NCBI GenBank assembly: GCA_001598975.1
Contig: BBXU01002235.1
Span: 1 to 39,888, forward strand
Direction: 5' to 3'
Length of the DNA stretch: 39,888 nt
From: Parachlorella kessleri
Lineage: Eukaryota; Chlorophyta; Trebouxiophyceae; Chlorellales; Chlorellaceae
Shown here: in pieces, positions 22,062-33,580 of the stretch
Numbering within the stretch: position 1 is the stretch's first letter
How the letters are laid out: each line of letters opens with the position of its first letter
Made by a program: the position numbers and the translations under genes
Notes under the pieces: generated by a model
The model's database searches: none
What the model was told of the DNA's origin: nothing
The model's input: the letters and a program-made list of their open reading frames with translations, nothing else

Positions 22062-25000
22062 CCCAGGCCCTGATCAACCGCGCAACTCAATACCTGCTGA
22101 CTTCAAGTAAAGGAAGAAGGGCAACAGAGAGTGCTAGTACCTGGGCCTTGTGTTAGAGGTCAGGCAGCAATGTGGGATGAATGCACAGTACACGAGGGTA
22201 AACTATTTCGATCACAGTTTACGCTCAAGACCACGCCTGGCGGGAAGCTCGCCCTGTAGACCCTGGGGAGTGAGAGCCGACAAAATGCTCCAGCCCTGGC
22301 CTGCTACCTTGTGATGATGGGTTGGCTGGAGGGCTGACTGCTAGGTGAGAGGCAATAGGGTTGTTGTCGAAGTGGCAGATTATGGTTGGAACATTGCCTG
22401 CAACAAGTCCAGCGTGCAACCCGTGTTCATAGAGAGTCACTGCTAAGCAACCCCTGTTTATCTACCAGCTCAGTGGGTCTGCTTGCAGGTGGGAGGCAGT
22501 CTCAATGGATGCCTCGTTCTCCAGGGATGGTGATGGTAGTGGATGATTCGGCATGACGCTCCTGCTCTGCCCTGATAGGCGCTGCAAGGTGTGTGTTGCC
22601 CTTCGCTGCCGTGCATGCATAGGGGGACGGGAAGCTTGCTGGCTCACAGCGTATCTCACCTTGCCACCCAGTGATGGTAAACAAAATCTTTGAGAACTGA
22701 ACCAACCTTGTGGACATCTAGCAACTCCTGAGGGTGGATGGCTGTTTGTCCTGGCTGGCTGGTTGTTCTTGTTTGCTTGCCCCTCCACACCAACTCAGTC
22801 CATCCTCCGTGCAGTCTCTCCCTGGCTCATGGAGTGAACTGCCCCTTACCAACTGAGGAAAACAACGGCGGTGTTTTTGAACCGGTCGGACCCCCCAAGG
22901 GAAGGAGGGCTGGTCAAGCATCACTGCGAAATGCCAAAAGGCCTTTTCGATGCAGGACAGTGGTTTACCTAAACAATTCCAACAATCTCAATAGCGCTGA
23001 AGATGGTATCCTGTTGGCCATGGTGCTGTAGGTTCCCTGGCAGGCTATACAGACTGCTAGGTTCGGACGGCAGCCCGCATGCCGGAATAGCGATGGGCCT
23101 GCCGTGCCGTCCTTGTGATATTACAGCTTGAAGGTGCGTCTCATCTGCAGTTGGCTGTTGGGGTGCGGCTGCTGCTGAAGGGATGACGAAATTGTCATCG
23201 ATCACACACACCTGAGCAAAATCAATGAGGAGCAAACTGACACGCTGCGTTCTTTCCGACCTTCGGCATGCCTGGCGGTTGCATGCATTGCTGCACATGT
23301 AGCTGCCAAGCATAGGTGGGGGTCGAGTGAGGAGCTTTCTGATCAAAAATCTTAGGACACCTTCGGAGGCAGCACTATCGTACGCCCTAGCTGCCCATGA
23401 GAGGACTTGATCGCTGACGACCCCTGCCTGGCCCTGCATTGAAAGCATGAGCATCCTGTGCACATTGGGTTGCAATCAAGCCTGGCTCGAGGATGTTACA
23501 ACAAACTTTCGTTCTACCGAGCAGCGCACGCTGTGTGGAAACAGTTTTGGAGACCTGAACTGAGGGCAGGCTTACTTCACCCTTGCTGGCTGTGTATCCT
23601 GTCTGTCTATATCTGGTTGCCCGCACGGCCGTGTCAGGTGACGAAACTCATCCATACCAACCAACCTCTGAAAACATCATGAGGAATCTTTCACATGCAC
23701 CACTATCCGATGGCCGGCCGGTTGTGCAGCCCACTTACCGCTGCCGAAGCCTAGTATGTGCTTGTTTTGCGTGCAAGAAAAAACGTATACTGCTGCTTGC
23801 TGGTGCAGTGCCAACTTCCGTTGGGACCTGGGCCGGCATCAGGCACATCTGGACCCTCTAGCCTTTTGGCTGCCGTTGACATGTTTGGCTACGCCAACCT
23901 GACCCCGAAGGTAAGGACGCAGTGTGAAGGGCCACTCCGGTCAACCTAGGGCACCCGCTCCCCAGGGAGCGCGGCTTGCCACCTTGTTGCATGACCGGGC
24001 GAAAGTCCCCGGGCGACCAGGCAGAGAGTGCCACCCGGGAACGGGAGGACCCCCGCATGCCCCCCTCGGGCGCGGCGGCGGGGCAGCTCGCCATAGCTAC
24101 AGTTATGTGGCCGGCGGCGGGGAGGGAGGGCTTGTCTCAAACTCCCCGCTCGCTAACACAACGGGGCTTACTCTCGCACTGACGTCCTTACCCTTTTCCC
24201 CCACAGGCTATTTAGTGCCTGGATTGGCGCTCACTGGCAGGGAGGCTGAATTGGCCTCTGAATTGTGGAAAAGCGGCTGCTACTTGGGCGCCAAGGGACC
24301 GGGGTAAGCTGGTGCGTAGCAGTCGAGGCGCAACAAGTGCATCGCATGTGTCTGCTGTTGTGCACTGAGCATGCTCTATACGCTGCTTACGTTTGTGCAT
24401 GAGCCGGGGTGTGGAGTGAGGATAATCACTCACCACAGACCTGTACCGAAGGGGCATGGTTTGCTCCCCTGTGGATACAAGTTTCATGCACCACTCTGAC
24501 CACTGATCCCTGGCTCGCCTGGTTGCAAGCTGCATTGGCATGGTAGACTTCCCTGTGCTGCAGTGCAACAATGTTGACTGAATGGTCGCCCAAGAAGTAA
24601 ACCGGCGTATTGTTGCTGCATGCAGGTGCTTAACTTGCGTTGCGCTATTTGGACCTGGTTTCATGTTGTTTGCTACTTACTGTGACGGTTGGGACCTTGA
24701 GCAGTTTTCCTGTGTGGAGGGAGGGGTGGTGGATGTCATGCAGCAGCTAGACATTGGTCAGCGAGGAAGGAGAGTTGGGAAGCTATTGGCAGGAGGTGGG
24801 CAAGGTATTGATCGCTTGATGTCACGAGGCGAGACCACTCTGTCGCTTGCTAGTAGTTGTTGAGCAGTATGGGATATGTGTGCATCGTTGTGTAGCACAT
24901 TAAGAGAGATACTGTGCCTAATGTCAACCTCAGGTTGTGACAACCTCGGGACGGTGTTAAAAAAATCAGCTCTGGCATTGGAAAACTGCGTTTGCCTACA

Positions 25001-25334
25001 GAAGACAAATCCCTATCCTGTGTTCATATGACAAAGAATGTATGTGGACAAATGGCAATCAAACCTCCACAATTTGTTATACAGTGGTCGCTCCGCTACA
25101 GTTTACGCTCTGCCACCCTCAAACCGCAATACTCACTCGCAGTTGCAACCCTTATCTCCCATGTGCCAGCCTGTACTGGGTCCCCAACCTCCTGAGGAGC
25201 GAGTCTGTGAGGAGCAACTCTTTGCATTTTCACATTCTGCATTGCCGCTGGTGCGTCCAGCTGTATGCTGGGTGCACAGCCTCACCAACCTCCTGAGGGC
25301 AGACTGACCATGCAGGGGTGTGACCACGGCCGTG
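22062..25334. other. Gene-poor interval with no recognised protein gene
   Basis: About 3.3 kb between the NDUFA6 start and the dehydrogenase stop. It must include the NDUFA6 promoter and the dehydrogenase 3' UTR. I recognise no family in any open frame. Candidate exon-like pieces on the plus strand are 24208-24303 (frame GYLVPGLALTGREAELASEL, followed by GGTAAGC) and 24582-24863; on the minus strand a 168-codon frame spans 22969-23475. None shows a known motif or joins into a longer frame. A MITE-like element sits at about 23909-24195. Confidence 0.5.
23909..24195. mobile_element. MITE-like element with terminal inverted repeats
   Basis: The left end reads AAGGTAAGGACGCAGTGTGA from 23908. 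The reverse complement of the right end, from 24195 downward, reads AAGGGTAAGGACGTCAGTGC. The core GGTAAGGACG(T)CAGTG is shared with one indel, giving terminal inverted repeats of about 17-20 bp around a roughly 290-bp, strongly GC-rich interior with no open frame of note. No convincing target-site duplication is visible. The left terminus contains a splice-donor-like G|GTAAGG and the right terminus is followed at once by CCCTTTTCCCCCACAG, an acceptor-like sequence. Confidence 0.5.
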
Positions 25335-28300
25335 CTAAGCAATGGCCGAGTGCATCTTATTTAGCGTGATCTCTGCTGGGACAGCCGTCATCCTGCAGCA
25401 GGCAATGGATAGCGGGTTAGTAAGTAGATAGCGATGCGATCACGCAGCAATGCAATGATTAGCTTCCATCACCTCGGTTGGAACCTTGCCTTGCATGTCG
25501 TGACTGCTCCCATCCCAAACTTGTGCCGATCAGCAGACAATGGCATCCCTTAGTCACCTCCTTTCAATCAACGCTGTGAGCCATGACGGGAGGCACCCTC
25601 CATTACTCACTGGGTATAACTCAGGCAAAAACCAGAAGCACGTTGCATCCAGCCCAGCCCTCAGTTCAACTATACCCTATCTCCACTCTGTGCGCATTAT
25701 CTGCCACCGTTACCTAAAAACCTCTCTAGAATGATTTGTACGGTACGCTGGAAGATTAGTCCGGACTAAAATGAAGTGTTTCAGACTGAAATAAAGTGTT
25801 TCCTAGCTGCTGGACACATTGTTTAAGGCATCCCCCGCACCGCTGCCGCCGTGGACTGACCTGAGTGGCAGTAGGGCCGCCTCCGCCACATCCTCCGGCT
25901 GGATCATGTTCTCAGGGATGACCTTGTCTGCAGGCAGTGCCAGTAAAGCAGCAGGTCTGCCATTGGTGTTGCCCCGCATAGCCCGTTGCAGGCAGATGGG
26001 ACGTCACAGGCACCCTAGTAGGCTGCCTACCAGCATCTCAGCATGCATATATTGATATCCTGTTCCTAGCCACAGCGTGTTGCTCGCTTGCACTTCACTA
26101 GGGCCACCGCCAGTCTTGCCAACTTGCACCACCACTATTCAACCACCACCGTATGCACGCCCAGTCTAGTCTATTAAACCATATCGCCACGTGACCAAGC
26201 TGCCGTGAGCCCCCCATGAGGGGCGCCCAGCAAGAGCCAGGATATCATATGCCCACAATCACCAAGCCAATCCCAACTCGAACAGTCCTGACTGTGCGGC
26301 CCGGTACAGTTGCACCCGCCCTCACCCCGCCACACCCCAGGTTGCATGCTCACCGCAACGTGTGCCCTGCTGCTTGTGTGCCATGTTGGTGTCGATGTGG
26401 CTGGCCATGATGTGGCACACCTTGATGTTGTGAGCCCGCAGCGCCTGCAAAGCAGCTAGGGGTTGGCCGGGGGTCAGCACGCTACTCCCGGTCGTGCTAC
26501 GCTGTGCCACGCTGCCACGCTCTTCTCCATCCTCATCGTACACAGCGTGCTGACATGCATCCACTGGTTAGCTGGCCCGCATTTGTCCGAATGGGTCAGG
26601 CAAACTGCCATCTCCAGCATCAGGAATCGAAACTTAGAGGATGGGGTATAGCGTCAGCCGTGCCGCCAGTGTTGCTCGGTGCCTCTCAAGAAGTCCATGT
26701 CCAGCCCGACTGCACAGGAACAAGGCAGTGCCAGTCCACCCACCTCATAGCAGGCATAGCTCCAGCCCCTGATCCCAAACTTGCTAGCAGAGTAGGCAGC
26801 CTCGTCAGGCACGCCCTTCTGCGCCGCCACGCTGCCCATGTTGATGATGCACCCGCCGCCCTTCTGCACACAGCACAGCACAGCAAGGCACAACGCTGTA
26901 GGCTTGCTCCGCAGGGAGCGCCGCTAGCATTCACGCAGTGCCTCACTGAAGAGTGTGTACGCCTTGCTCATGATGGCCAGGTGCTCAGTAGCACTGTCCT
27001 CAGAATTCAATAGCCGACCGCAATCTGACACCACCATGCTGCCCCTCCCCCGGGGGCGCTACCCCAGCCCTGGGGCGGCTCCCAAGACGCGGGCAGGTAA
27101 CGTAGCACCACACGTGGCCCAGCCGCTGAAATGGAAGCTTGCACCCCTAGGCAGCAGTCCAGTCACCCTGACACTAGCCATCCACGCCCTCATTTCGCCG
27201 GGCCTCACTGGCCGCCCCCACCTTGACCATGGCGGGCGCAAAGAGGCGTGTCATCCTCATGGGCACATCCAGGTTCACCCACACCGTGTTCATCCACTCG
27301 CCCAAATCCCCTGCACCCGCAGCAGCAGGGCACGGCTCGGGCAGGCAGGCGCAGCAGAGCACAGCAGGGTAGAGGTGGGTCTGGCTGGGGGGTCTGGCAC
27401 GTCACTGCAGGCCCCCCCGCGCTGGCCTCCTTTCTCCCAACAGTGGTTTCCTCCCCACACTGATGTGTGCATGTTACCCATCAACATGGCACTTGTCCCA
27501 ACATGGCCAAGTGCATGCTGCCCCTTACTCATACATCAAGCTTGGCACCAATCACATGCTCGGAGCTGCAATGATGCTGCTCCCCTTCTCTTCCCCACCC
27601 CACCCCCTCACGCTTGCACAATTCCTGACAGATTACCACGGACCTTCCAGCAGGGAGACGTTGTCCGGGTAGACTCCGGCCACATTGACCAGCACATCTA
27701 TGCACCCGTACTTCTGCAGTACCGCGTCCGCCAGCTTGTCTATCTGTTGCAGACACATTGCATCTGTTGCAGACACATTGCAGACACCACCGTGAGCATG
27801 TGACCCAGCAGCTCCCGGCCTGCCTGTCTGCGTGGCCACCCGCCACCCTTGTGACAGCGGACGGCACCCAGGCACAGCGCATCATAGACTACAGCGCCCA
27901 GCGACAAACTAGAAGGAAGCAAGCCATGATCTGCTGGCAAACGGTCCTCCCAGTCTGGAGTTTACCTCCCCAACTAGACGCCTCTTGTGAAAGCCAAATC
28001 AGCAGCAGGGCCCCATCGCGCCACTCAAGAGCAGAGAGCAGCGGACAGTGCACACCCTTCATGTCCTGCCCACACTCCGCGCCCGGGAGGGTCACACCCA
28101 CACCAGCACAGCTGCTGCCCCCTGTCCAAAACCCTGCCTACTCACCGCTGCGGGGTCATGAAGGTCACAGGGTTGGAGGTCAACAAGTGCCGCGCCCACG
28201 CCCCAGCATCGGTCCGCCACCTCCTGCAGCCCCTCCTGCGACCGCCCCACCAGCACCAGCGTGGCCTTCTCCTGGGCAAAGGCGCACGCGATGGCGGCAC

Positions 28301-28694
28301 CTGCAAAGGCTTGGTGGCACTAGGCCCCCTTCCTTACTAGAGTACTGCGAAGAGGAGGAGACGGGGGCGGCCAGCTGGGCCTTCTTCCTCGCTAGACCTG
28401 CAAGGTGGGGTACGGGGTGGGAAGACTGCGTGGCAACAGCAAGCCCCGTCCCTGCTATCGGCCTGCCGAGGAAGGGGTGGCTGTACAGGCTGCCTTCCTG
28501 TTGTCTGCCTGCTGCAGAAAGCGGGACCCACGAGGGTTGCCAAGGGCCTCACTCCCCTGGGTGGGTGTGCAGGGGAGGGCTACCAGTCTTGGGATCCCTT
28601 CTCCTAGAACCTTCCTTACTGACTGACCTACTCCCTTGCTGGCTCCCGTAATCAACACGGTCTTCCCTCCCAGGAGTGAGGCATCTCCCGTCAT
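25335..28694 (-). CDS. Classical short-chain dehydrogenase/reductase (FabG-like)
   Basis: NAD(P)H-dependent Rossmann-fold oxidoreductase of the 3-oxoacyl-ACP reductase-like group; substrate not predictable. Eight exons: 28628-28694, 28146-28300, 27644-27743, 27222-27310, 26744-26863, 26354-26444, 25861-25927, 25335-25392; 248 residues, the usual size. Cofactor motif TGASKGVGAAIA at about 15-26; DVLVNVAGVY; NLDVPMRMTRLFAPAM; catalytic serine in INMGSVAAQ (about 148) and YSASK (Tyr 161, Lys 165). The end is QPEDVAEAALLPLRMTAVPAEITLN, typical for the group. Two introns use GTCAGT donors and one GTCCGT. The last exon (58 nt) was located by the AVPAEI motif and closes phase 2. No targeting peptide is apparent, so cytosolic is the default guess. 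Confidence 0.93.
25762..25801. repeat. Diverged ~20-bp tandem duplication in a dehydrogenase intron
   Basis: Two near copies of ACTRAAATRAAGTGTTTC lie side by side in the intron 25393-25860. No other structure is seen in that 468-nt intron. Confidence 0.6.
27743..27782 (-). repeat. Perfect 20-bp tandem duplication at a 3' splice site
   Basis: TCTGTTGCAGACACATTGCA is present twice without a gap. On the minus strand each copy supplies a TGCAACAG acceptor; the proximal one starts exon 3 of the dehydrogenase at 27743. The second acceptor lies 20 nt upstream. Confidence 0.9.
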
Positions 28695-30493
28695 ATCGCG
28701 CCGCCGCTGGTGAGCTTGTCAACACCGATAACAGAAAACCCAACTGTTCCCTCGAAGCTGATAAGTGATAGTGAAAGTGCCGCTTGGGAAGTTCTGATGG
28801 CTTCCAATGGGTTGCGGAAGGCAGGTCTTCCGCTTCCATCCAGCTGCGTACCATGGGGGTACTGCCTACCTGGGCAGATACATCTCCGTACAACTCACGG
28901 AGTCCCTAGGGACGCACTTTAAGAGTTATCCTGACGGCTGGGTTGAGCATAGCTAGGGCCCGAGGACCTTAAAGAGACAGCCAGGATGCTGGCAGAAGAT
29001 TACATGTAAACATGTGTAAACTGGCCAGGCACTTGGGCGGAGACCCAGCCACACCCCTTTCCACTCAGCACTGACAATGCAAGTCAGAAGCCAGAAAGCT
29101 TTCATCGGCTTGCCGTACAGCCATGATATTACACAAGTAGATAGGTTGGCCAGGGCTGCCAGTGTCAGCAAGCTATCCCTTGGTCCAGATTGTGACCGTC
29201 GTGGTGACCACTTTCGCTACACTGCATACCGACGGGAGATCAGGCCAGGGCTTTCCTCCCCAGCCGAAACGTGAGCAGCCACAATGTGTTACACGCAGCC
29301 TAAAATCACCCACGCATTTCCAGGGGTATCCAAAGTCAAGATGCAAAGCCTGAGGTACTAACCTCAGGAACGATCTACAAAACACAGCACAGGTTAGGGT
29401 GCACGAGCAGGAAGCAGGAGCATATATAAGGCCTTCCTTCAGACTACCAACTAACTACATGAAAGAAGGTTTATTCATTATTTGTGTGTACCAAGGTACG
29501 TACTCAGGTTCCAGGCTACATAGACGCCCATTATAGGCTACACAAGCATGGTGCAACATTGCACCCAGCCAGACAGAAGAGACAGGGGCACCCTCAAGTG
29601 CAAAGACACTAGAGCAGTATCGCAGGCTGGCAAGCACCACTATGGGGTGAGCCCACATGAAGTGCATAGAAGTGCACATAAGCCATACACACTTGACGAG
29701 CACATAGCACAAGGAGCGCACAGCAGGGCAAGCATTACAGAAGTTCAGCCGGAGTGGGGCTGCAACAGGTGGTGCCCAGTCAAAGACGGGACCAAGCCTG
29801 ATGCAAGGCACCCAAGCAGCAGGAGGGTACTTCAGGCAGCTTCTCTAGGCGGGGCATTCGTTCAGGCGCAGCAGGAAAGCGCCGCTCAAGTTATGCTCAA
29901 GTCAGTTCGGCAAAGCCAGTGCAAAACACGCAACATTAATAGCCCTAGGGTTCGGGGAAAGGCAAGCAAGCCTGGCAGCCTGGCCACACACGGCTCCAGC
30001 GCCAGCATTCACTGCTTGCATTGACAGCCCTCATATGCACAACAAACAGTCCACAGTACATACAGCAGGGGGCGGAAAAGGAACGGTACGGACCAACCTG
30101 GCATTCGCTGGCCTGATGCCAACGATCTTGTTGATTAAATGAAGCAGGGGCAGTGCGAGCACACCTACTAGCTCTGGCCGCTAGCCGGCCATGAAATAGA
30201 CATCTCATCCGATTCCATTTGTTTGCCAATGCCACCCACAACCACCAAACCTTCCAAGAGGGATCTTTAGAGTGTAACTGAGATCCACCACCAGCTCCCA
30301 AGGTGAGCTGCCTTACTTCTACGGCTTGAGCCTTCCATGGACGGCCGAACAAGGAACGGGCTACCAACACCCCAGGCAAGGCTGCTTTGCCGCAGCCCAC
30401 CTGTCCACGCTGGGGTCCTCAAGGCGCCTGTGTATGTACATACGTATTCCATGCCCTGCCGTTACAGCGGGCCAGCCGCGTGACCAGGCCAAC
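28695..30493. other. Intergenic: dehydrogenase 5' flank and MEX1 3' UTR
   Basis: No recognised gene in 1.8 kb. TTACA at 30462-30466 (TGTAA on minus) lies about 30 nt past the MEX1 stop and is a likely poly(A) signal. A plus-strand TATA-like TATATAAG occurs at 29423-29430, upstream of an unassigned 158-codon frame (29548-30024) that is basic and has no known motif; I do not call it a gene. Confidence 0.5.
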
Positions 30494-32686
30494 TCACTTA
30501 GCGGGGGTGGCCTCTCCCGCCTGCGCCCCGTCACCACCACGCTTGGCGCGCGCATCCATCCACGCCACAAACCCAAACCAGGACCACAGTAGCGCGGTGC
30601 ACCCCGCAAACACGGGCGTGCTGAGGTACCTGCCGCCCGTGGCGGGGTTGGTGCCCAGCCACAGGGACAGCGCCTGGGCCCAGCCAAACACCAGGCTTCC
30701 CCAGGAGGAGCCCACCAGCCAGATGAGGTCGCGGGTGAAGAGCGCGCGCGGCACCATCAGCGCGTTGCCACATGCGGCCAGCTGGATGGTTGCCAGGGAC
30801 AGGCCCGACAGGCTGGCAGGGTCCTGCGGCGGGGGTAGGCGGCAGCACTGCTTAGGGGCGGCCGCCAGCCGGCGCGCTGTGCTTCGATCGACAGAGCCTC
30901 GGTACAAGGAGCTAAGCCTTGGGGGCGCCCCGCACCACACAAGAGGCATGCACGCGCGCAAGCTCCCCCCCAGCAGGTGCCGCACTATCTGGGGCAGCTC
31001 AGCAAAGCCCTTGGGTCAGCAAGGCCACTTCTAACCCAACCCCACTAGGCCCATGCCACACCTCCGTCACATTCCCCCACAGACCTGGAAGTTCTTGATC
31101 AGCTGCGCGACCGGCTGCAGCACAAAGAGCAGCGTGGCGGTGCCGGCGGACAGGCCGCTCCAGGCCGACTCGATTGCGGGGGGCAGCCTGCCGGCGGCGC
31201 TGAGCACCAGCATGGCGCAGCCCAGGCCAAAGGTGGTGAGGGAGGGCAGCAGTGTGGGCGTGCCGACCAAAGCAGTCCACAGAACCTGCAGGCATCGTCG
31301 CCGACGGCAAGGGGCGGGTTAATTGGCCCTTCTACTACCATCACCGTGGCCGAGGCGTGCCGCCAGCGCGCAGACCGAGTGGGACGTAGGACTGCTGCCA
31401 GAGGGCCTGGGCGCCTTCGCCAAAGGTGGTGGACAGCCCATGGCCAGCAATGCCAGGAAAGAAGGTCATGTCGAGGCCTAGCTTTGCACGCAGCCAGGCC
31501 GGCTGGCAGGCCACCTTCCTCACCTGCGGCACCACTGCCAACCCCGCCAAGCCCAGCACCTTCTGCCAGGCCGCCCACACGCGCTGGCCTTGCTTGCTGG
31601 CGTCCAGCCGCCCGGACAGTTTCAGCGCTGTGAGGGTGGCGGTGCAGGCCACGATAGTCGCAGTGGCCGCATACACGGCACGAGGCATGAAGCCAGCAAT
31701 GCGGATCTGCAGCGTGCGAGGGGAAAGGCAGGAACGTAAGGGACAGGCACTCCAATGGAGGACCCTTGCAGCCACCGCTGCGCTCGCGAGCACGATGAAC
31801 GTGTGTTCAAAGGGGGTTCAGTGGGCCTTAGAGGTTCCGTCCAGTCCGTGCTGTTCAGCAGGCAACCTTGTGTCCAACTGCTGGCTGGGCCTGGAGCAGG
31901 CTAATAACCACGCGTGCACCACACTGGCTGCACAACACACCTGCGTAAGGACCGCAAAGCTGCTGGCAATGCCGATGGCTTGGACCAGCACCGCGCTGTG
32001 CTCCGCCTTGGCGGTGAAGTAGCTGAGCAGGAGCGTGTTGCCAAAGAGCCCTGTCAAGTAGCTCACATAGCTCTGCACCACGTCACAAGCAAAACGGCAG
32101 TTCAGCAGCACGCAGGGAACGGCAACATGGCCGCCCCACGGTGGCTAGCAAACAGGTCGGGCCAATCCCGATCCCTTAATGGGCAGCACCTACTGCTGCA
32201 CCATGACCAACAGGAATACATCACTTTTTCTTGGACATAAAAGTCAACAGCACGTAGGTTGGGCCATGCAAGCTGAGCTTCGTATGACACTTCGTGCAGC
32301 TGCTGGGCATGCACCAGCTGCTGGGCGTGTATCAGTGTCATCGCAATGTCAACACTCACCAGGATGCCCAAGGCGTCTGGGTTCGGAGACAGGCTCGCGG
32401 CGTTTTTCAGGAGTTGCGGGAGCAGCAGAAAGAGGAAGGGCAGGCTGGACAAGGTAACGAGGCGCTGGGTTAGGTTGTCCCAGCTAGTTAGGCGCTGCGC
32501 ACTTGATACCCTTGCAGCGCTGCAGCGAACTACCGGCTGTCTGGCCTCGAGGGTCTGGCTGAGCTGCTGCCTTGGGCGCCGGGGGCTGGCACACTTGGGC
32601 GTCCTCGGCAGCAGCAAGTGCAGTTCCCCTGCTGAGTCGCATAGCGTTGATCGAGCTATGCGACGAACACTGACGGTGGAGCACAT
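30494..32686 (-). CDS. MEX1: Maltose exporter MEX1, chloroplast inner envelope
   Basis: Exports maltose from starch breakdown across the chloroplast envelope. Five exons, 32360-32686, 31941-32072, 31524-31706, 31085-31285, 30494-30823, all in phase 0; 390 residues (Arabidopsis MEX1 about 415). Residues 1 to about 62 form a transit peptide rich in Ser, Arg and Ala (MCSTVSVRRIARS...). The mature protein has about nine hydrophobic spans and MEX1 landmarks: LPFLFLLLPQLLKNAASL, SYLTGLFGNTLLLSYFTAKAE, VVPQVLWTALVGTPTLLPS, WSGLSAGTATLLFVLQPVAQ, NFQDPASLSGLS, and GNALMVPRALFTRDLIWLVG. The tail GGDGAQAGEATPAK is hydrophilic. The donor of intron 4 is GTCTGT. Its presence means plastid starch is mobilised as maltose. 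Confidence 0.93.
32297..32332. repeat. 18-bp tandem duplication in MEX1 intron 1
   Basis: CAGCTGCTGGGCATGCAC is followed directly by CAGCTGCTGGGCGTGTAT (15 of 18 identical), about 28 nt inside the intron from its donor. Confidence 0.8.
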
Positions 32687-33580
32687 GAGGATGATACTGG
32701 CTGGGTCTCAGCGCATGCAGAGCTAGCCCTGCCCAGCTGTCGCAGAACCTGTAAAAATTGCAAGGGAAGCTGCAGTAAATGTAAATTAGTGCGGCACCGA
32801 GGCTAACAGGACCTAGGGTGGATGGGCAATGGAGCGTGCCTAGGCATGCCTCCAGGCCTAGAGGCTCGCTGTACCTGCACGTGCAGCGTCCGTACCATCC
32901 CGCCGAAAGCAATGACGATTACTTGACCACAGGATAGGCAATACCATAGAGGATGAAGCAGCTCGCCATCAGCGCCATCAGGAATGCTGCTGACCATGGT
33001 TGGCTCTAGGTAGGCCTACTGAGGTGCCACCAGTGGCAATAGCGCGCACCGGGAAGGCACGTGTGGACAGACATGGGCTGGTAGCAGTAATAGTGCTCGT
33101 GTCGATCGACCTTAAGGCCTGCTCAGGAGGAGGTGGCATACACAGGGGTTGGAAGATGTACCTAATGAAAGGGAATTTGCAGTCTCTACTGGCTTGCGCT
33201 CGGGCTCTTGGCACCCAGCACACCTCGCACTGACTAAACCAACAGTTTGCTGACCCGTTTAGCAGCCATTCTTTGAGCAGTCTCTGCTTATCCTATCTTA
33301 GCCATCAACCAGGCTTTCACTGCATTACACGCTCCTCCAGCCAGTGTGTGTGCACGCTGCAAGCGGTGTCTATACCCTCCCTGTGCGAGCAGCCCTGCCG
33401 CCGCCAGGATCACCAAGCCAGCAAGCCGAGCCAGCGCTGCGCCACACCGCACTTCCCCAGCTCAAGAAACAACCCTGGCGTGGGCGGCCGCCGCCCCGCA
33501 AGCCAGCTGCCCACTTCGGCTGGGGCGCTGCTGTAACCGCCCCTGCCCTGCTGTTAGCAAACAGCCGCCCAGGCCGGTGC
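32687..33580. other. Intergenic: MEX1 5' flank and RPS3A 3' UTR
   Basis: No coding exon recognised in about 0.9 kb. TTACA at 33325-33329 (TGTAA on minus) is a likely poly(A) signal for RPS3A, about 250 nt past its stop. Confidence 0.55.

Noticed and set aside
25801..25860. Reading the dehydrogenase through to a stop at about 25804 instead of splicing.
   Set aside because: A good AG|GTCAGT donor and a distant exon at 25335-25392 with AVPAEITL restore the typical family C-terminus in the right phase.
27758..28651. A 297-codon plus-strand frame.
   Set aside because: Antisense to the dehydrogenase exons; low-complexity Pro/Ala/Ser composition.
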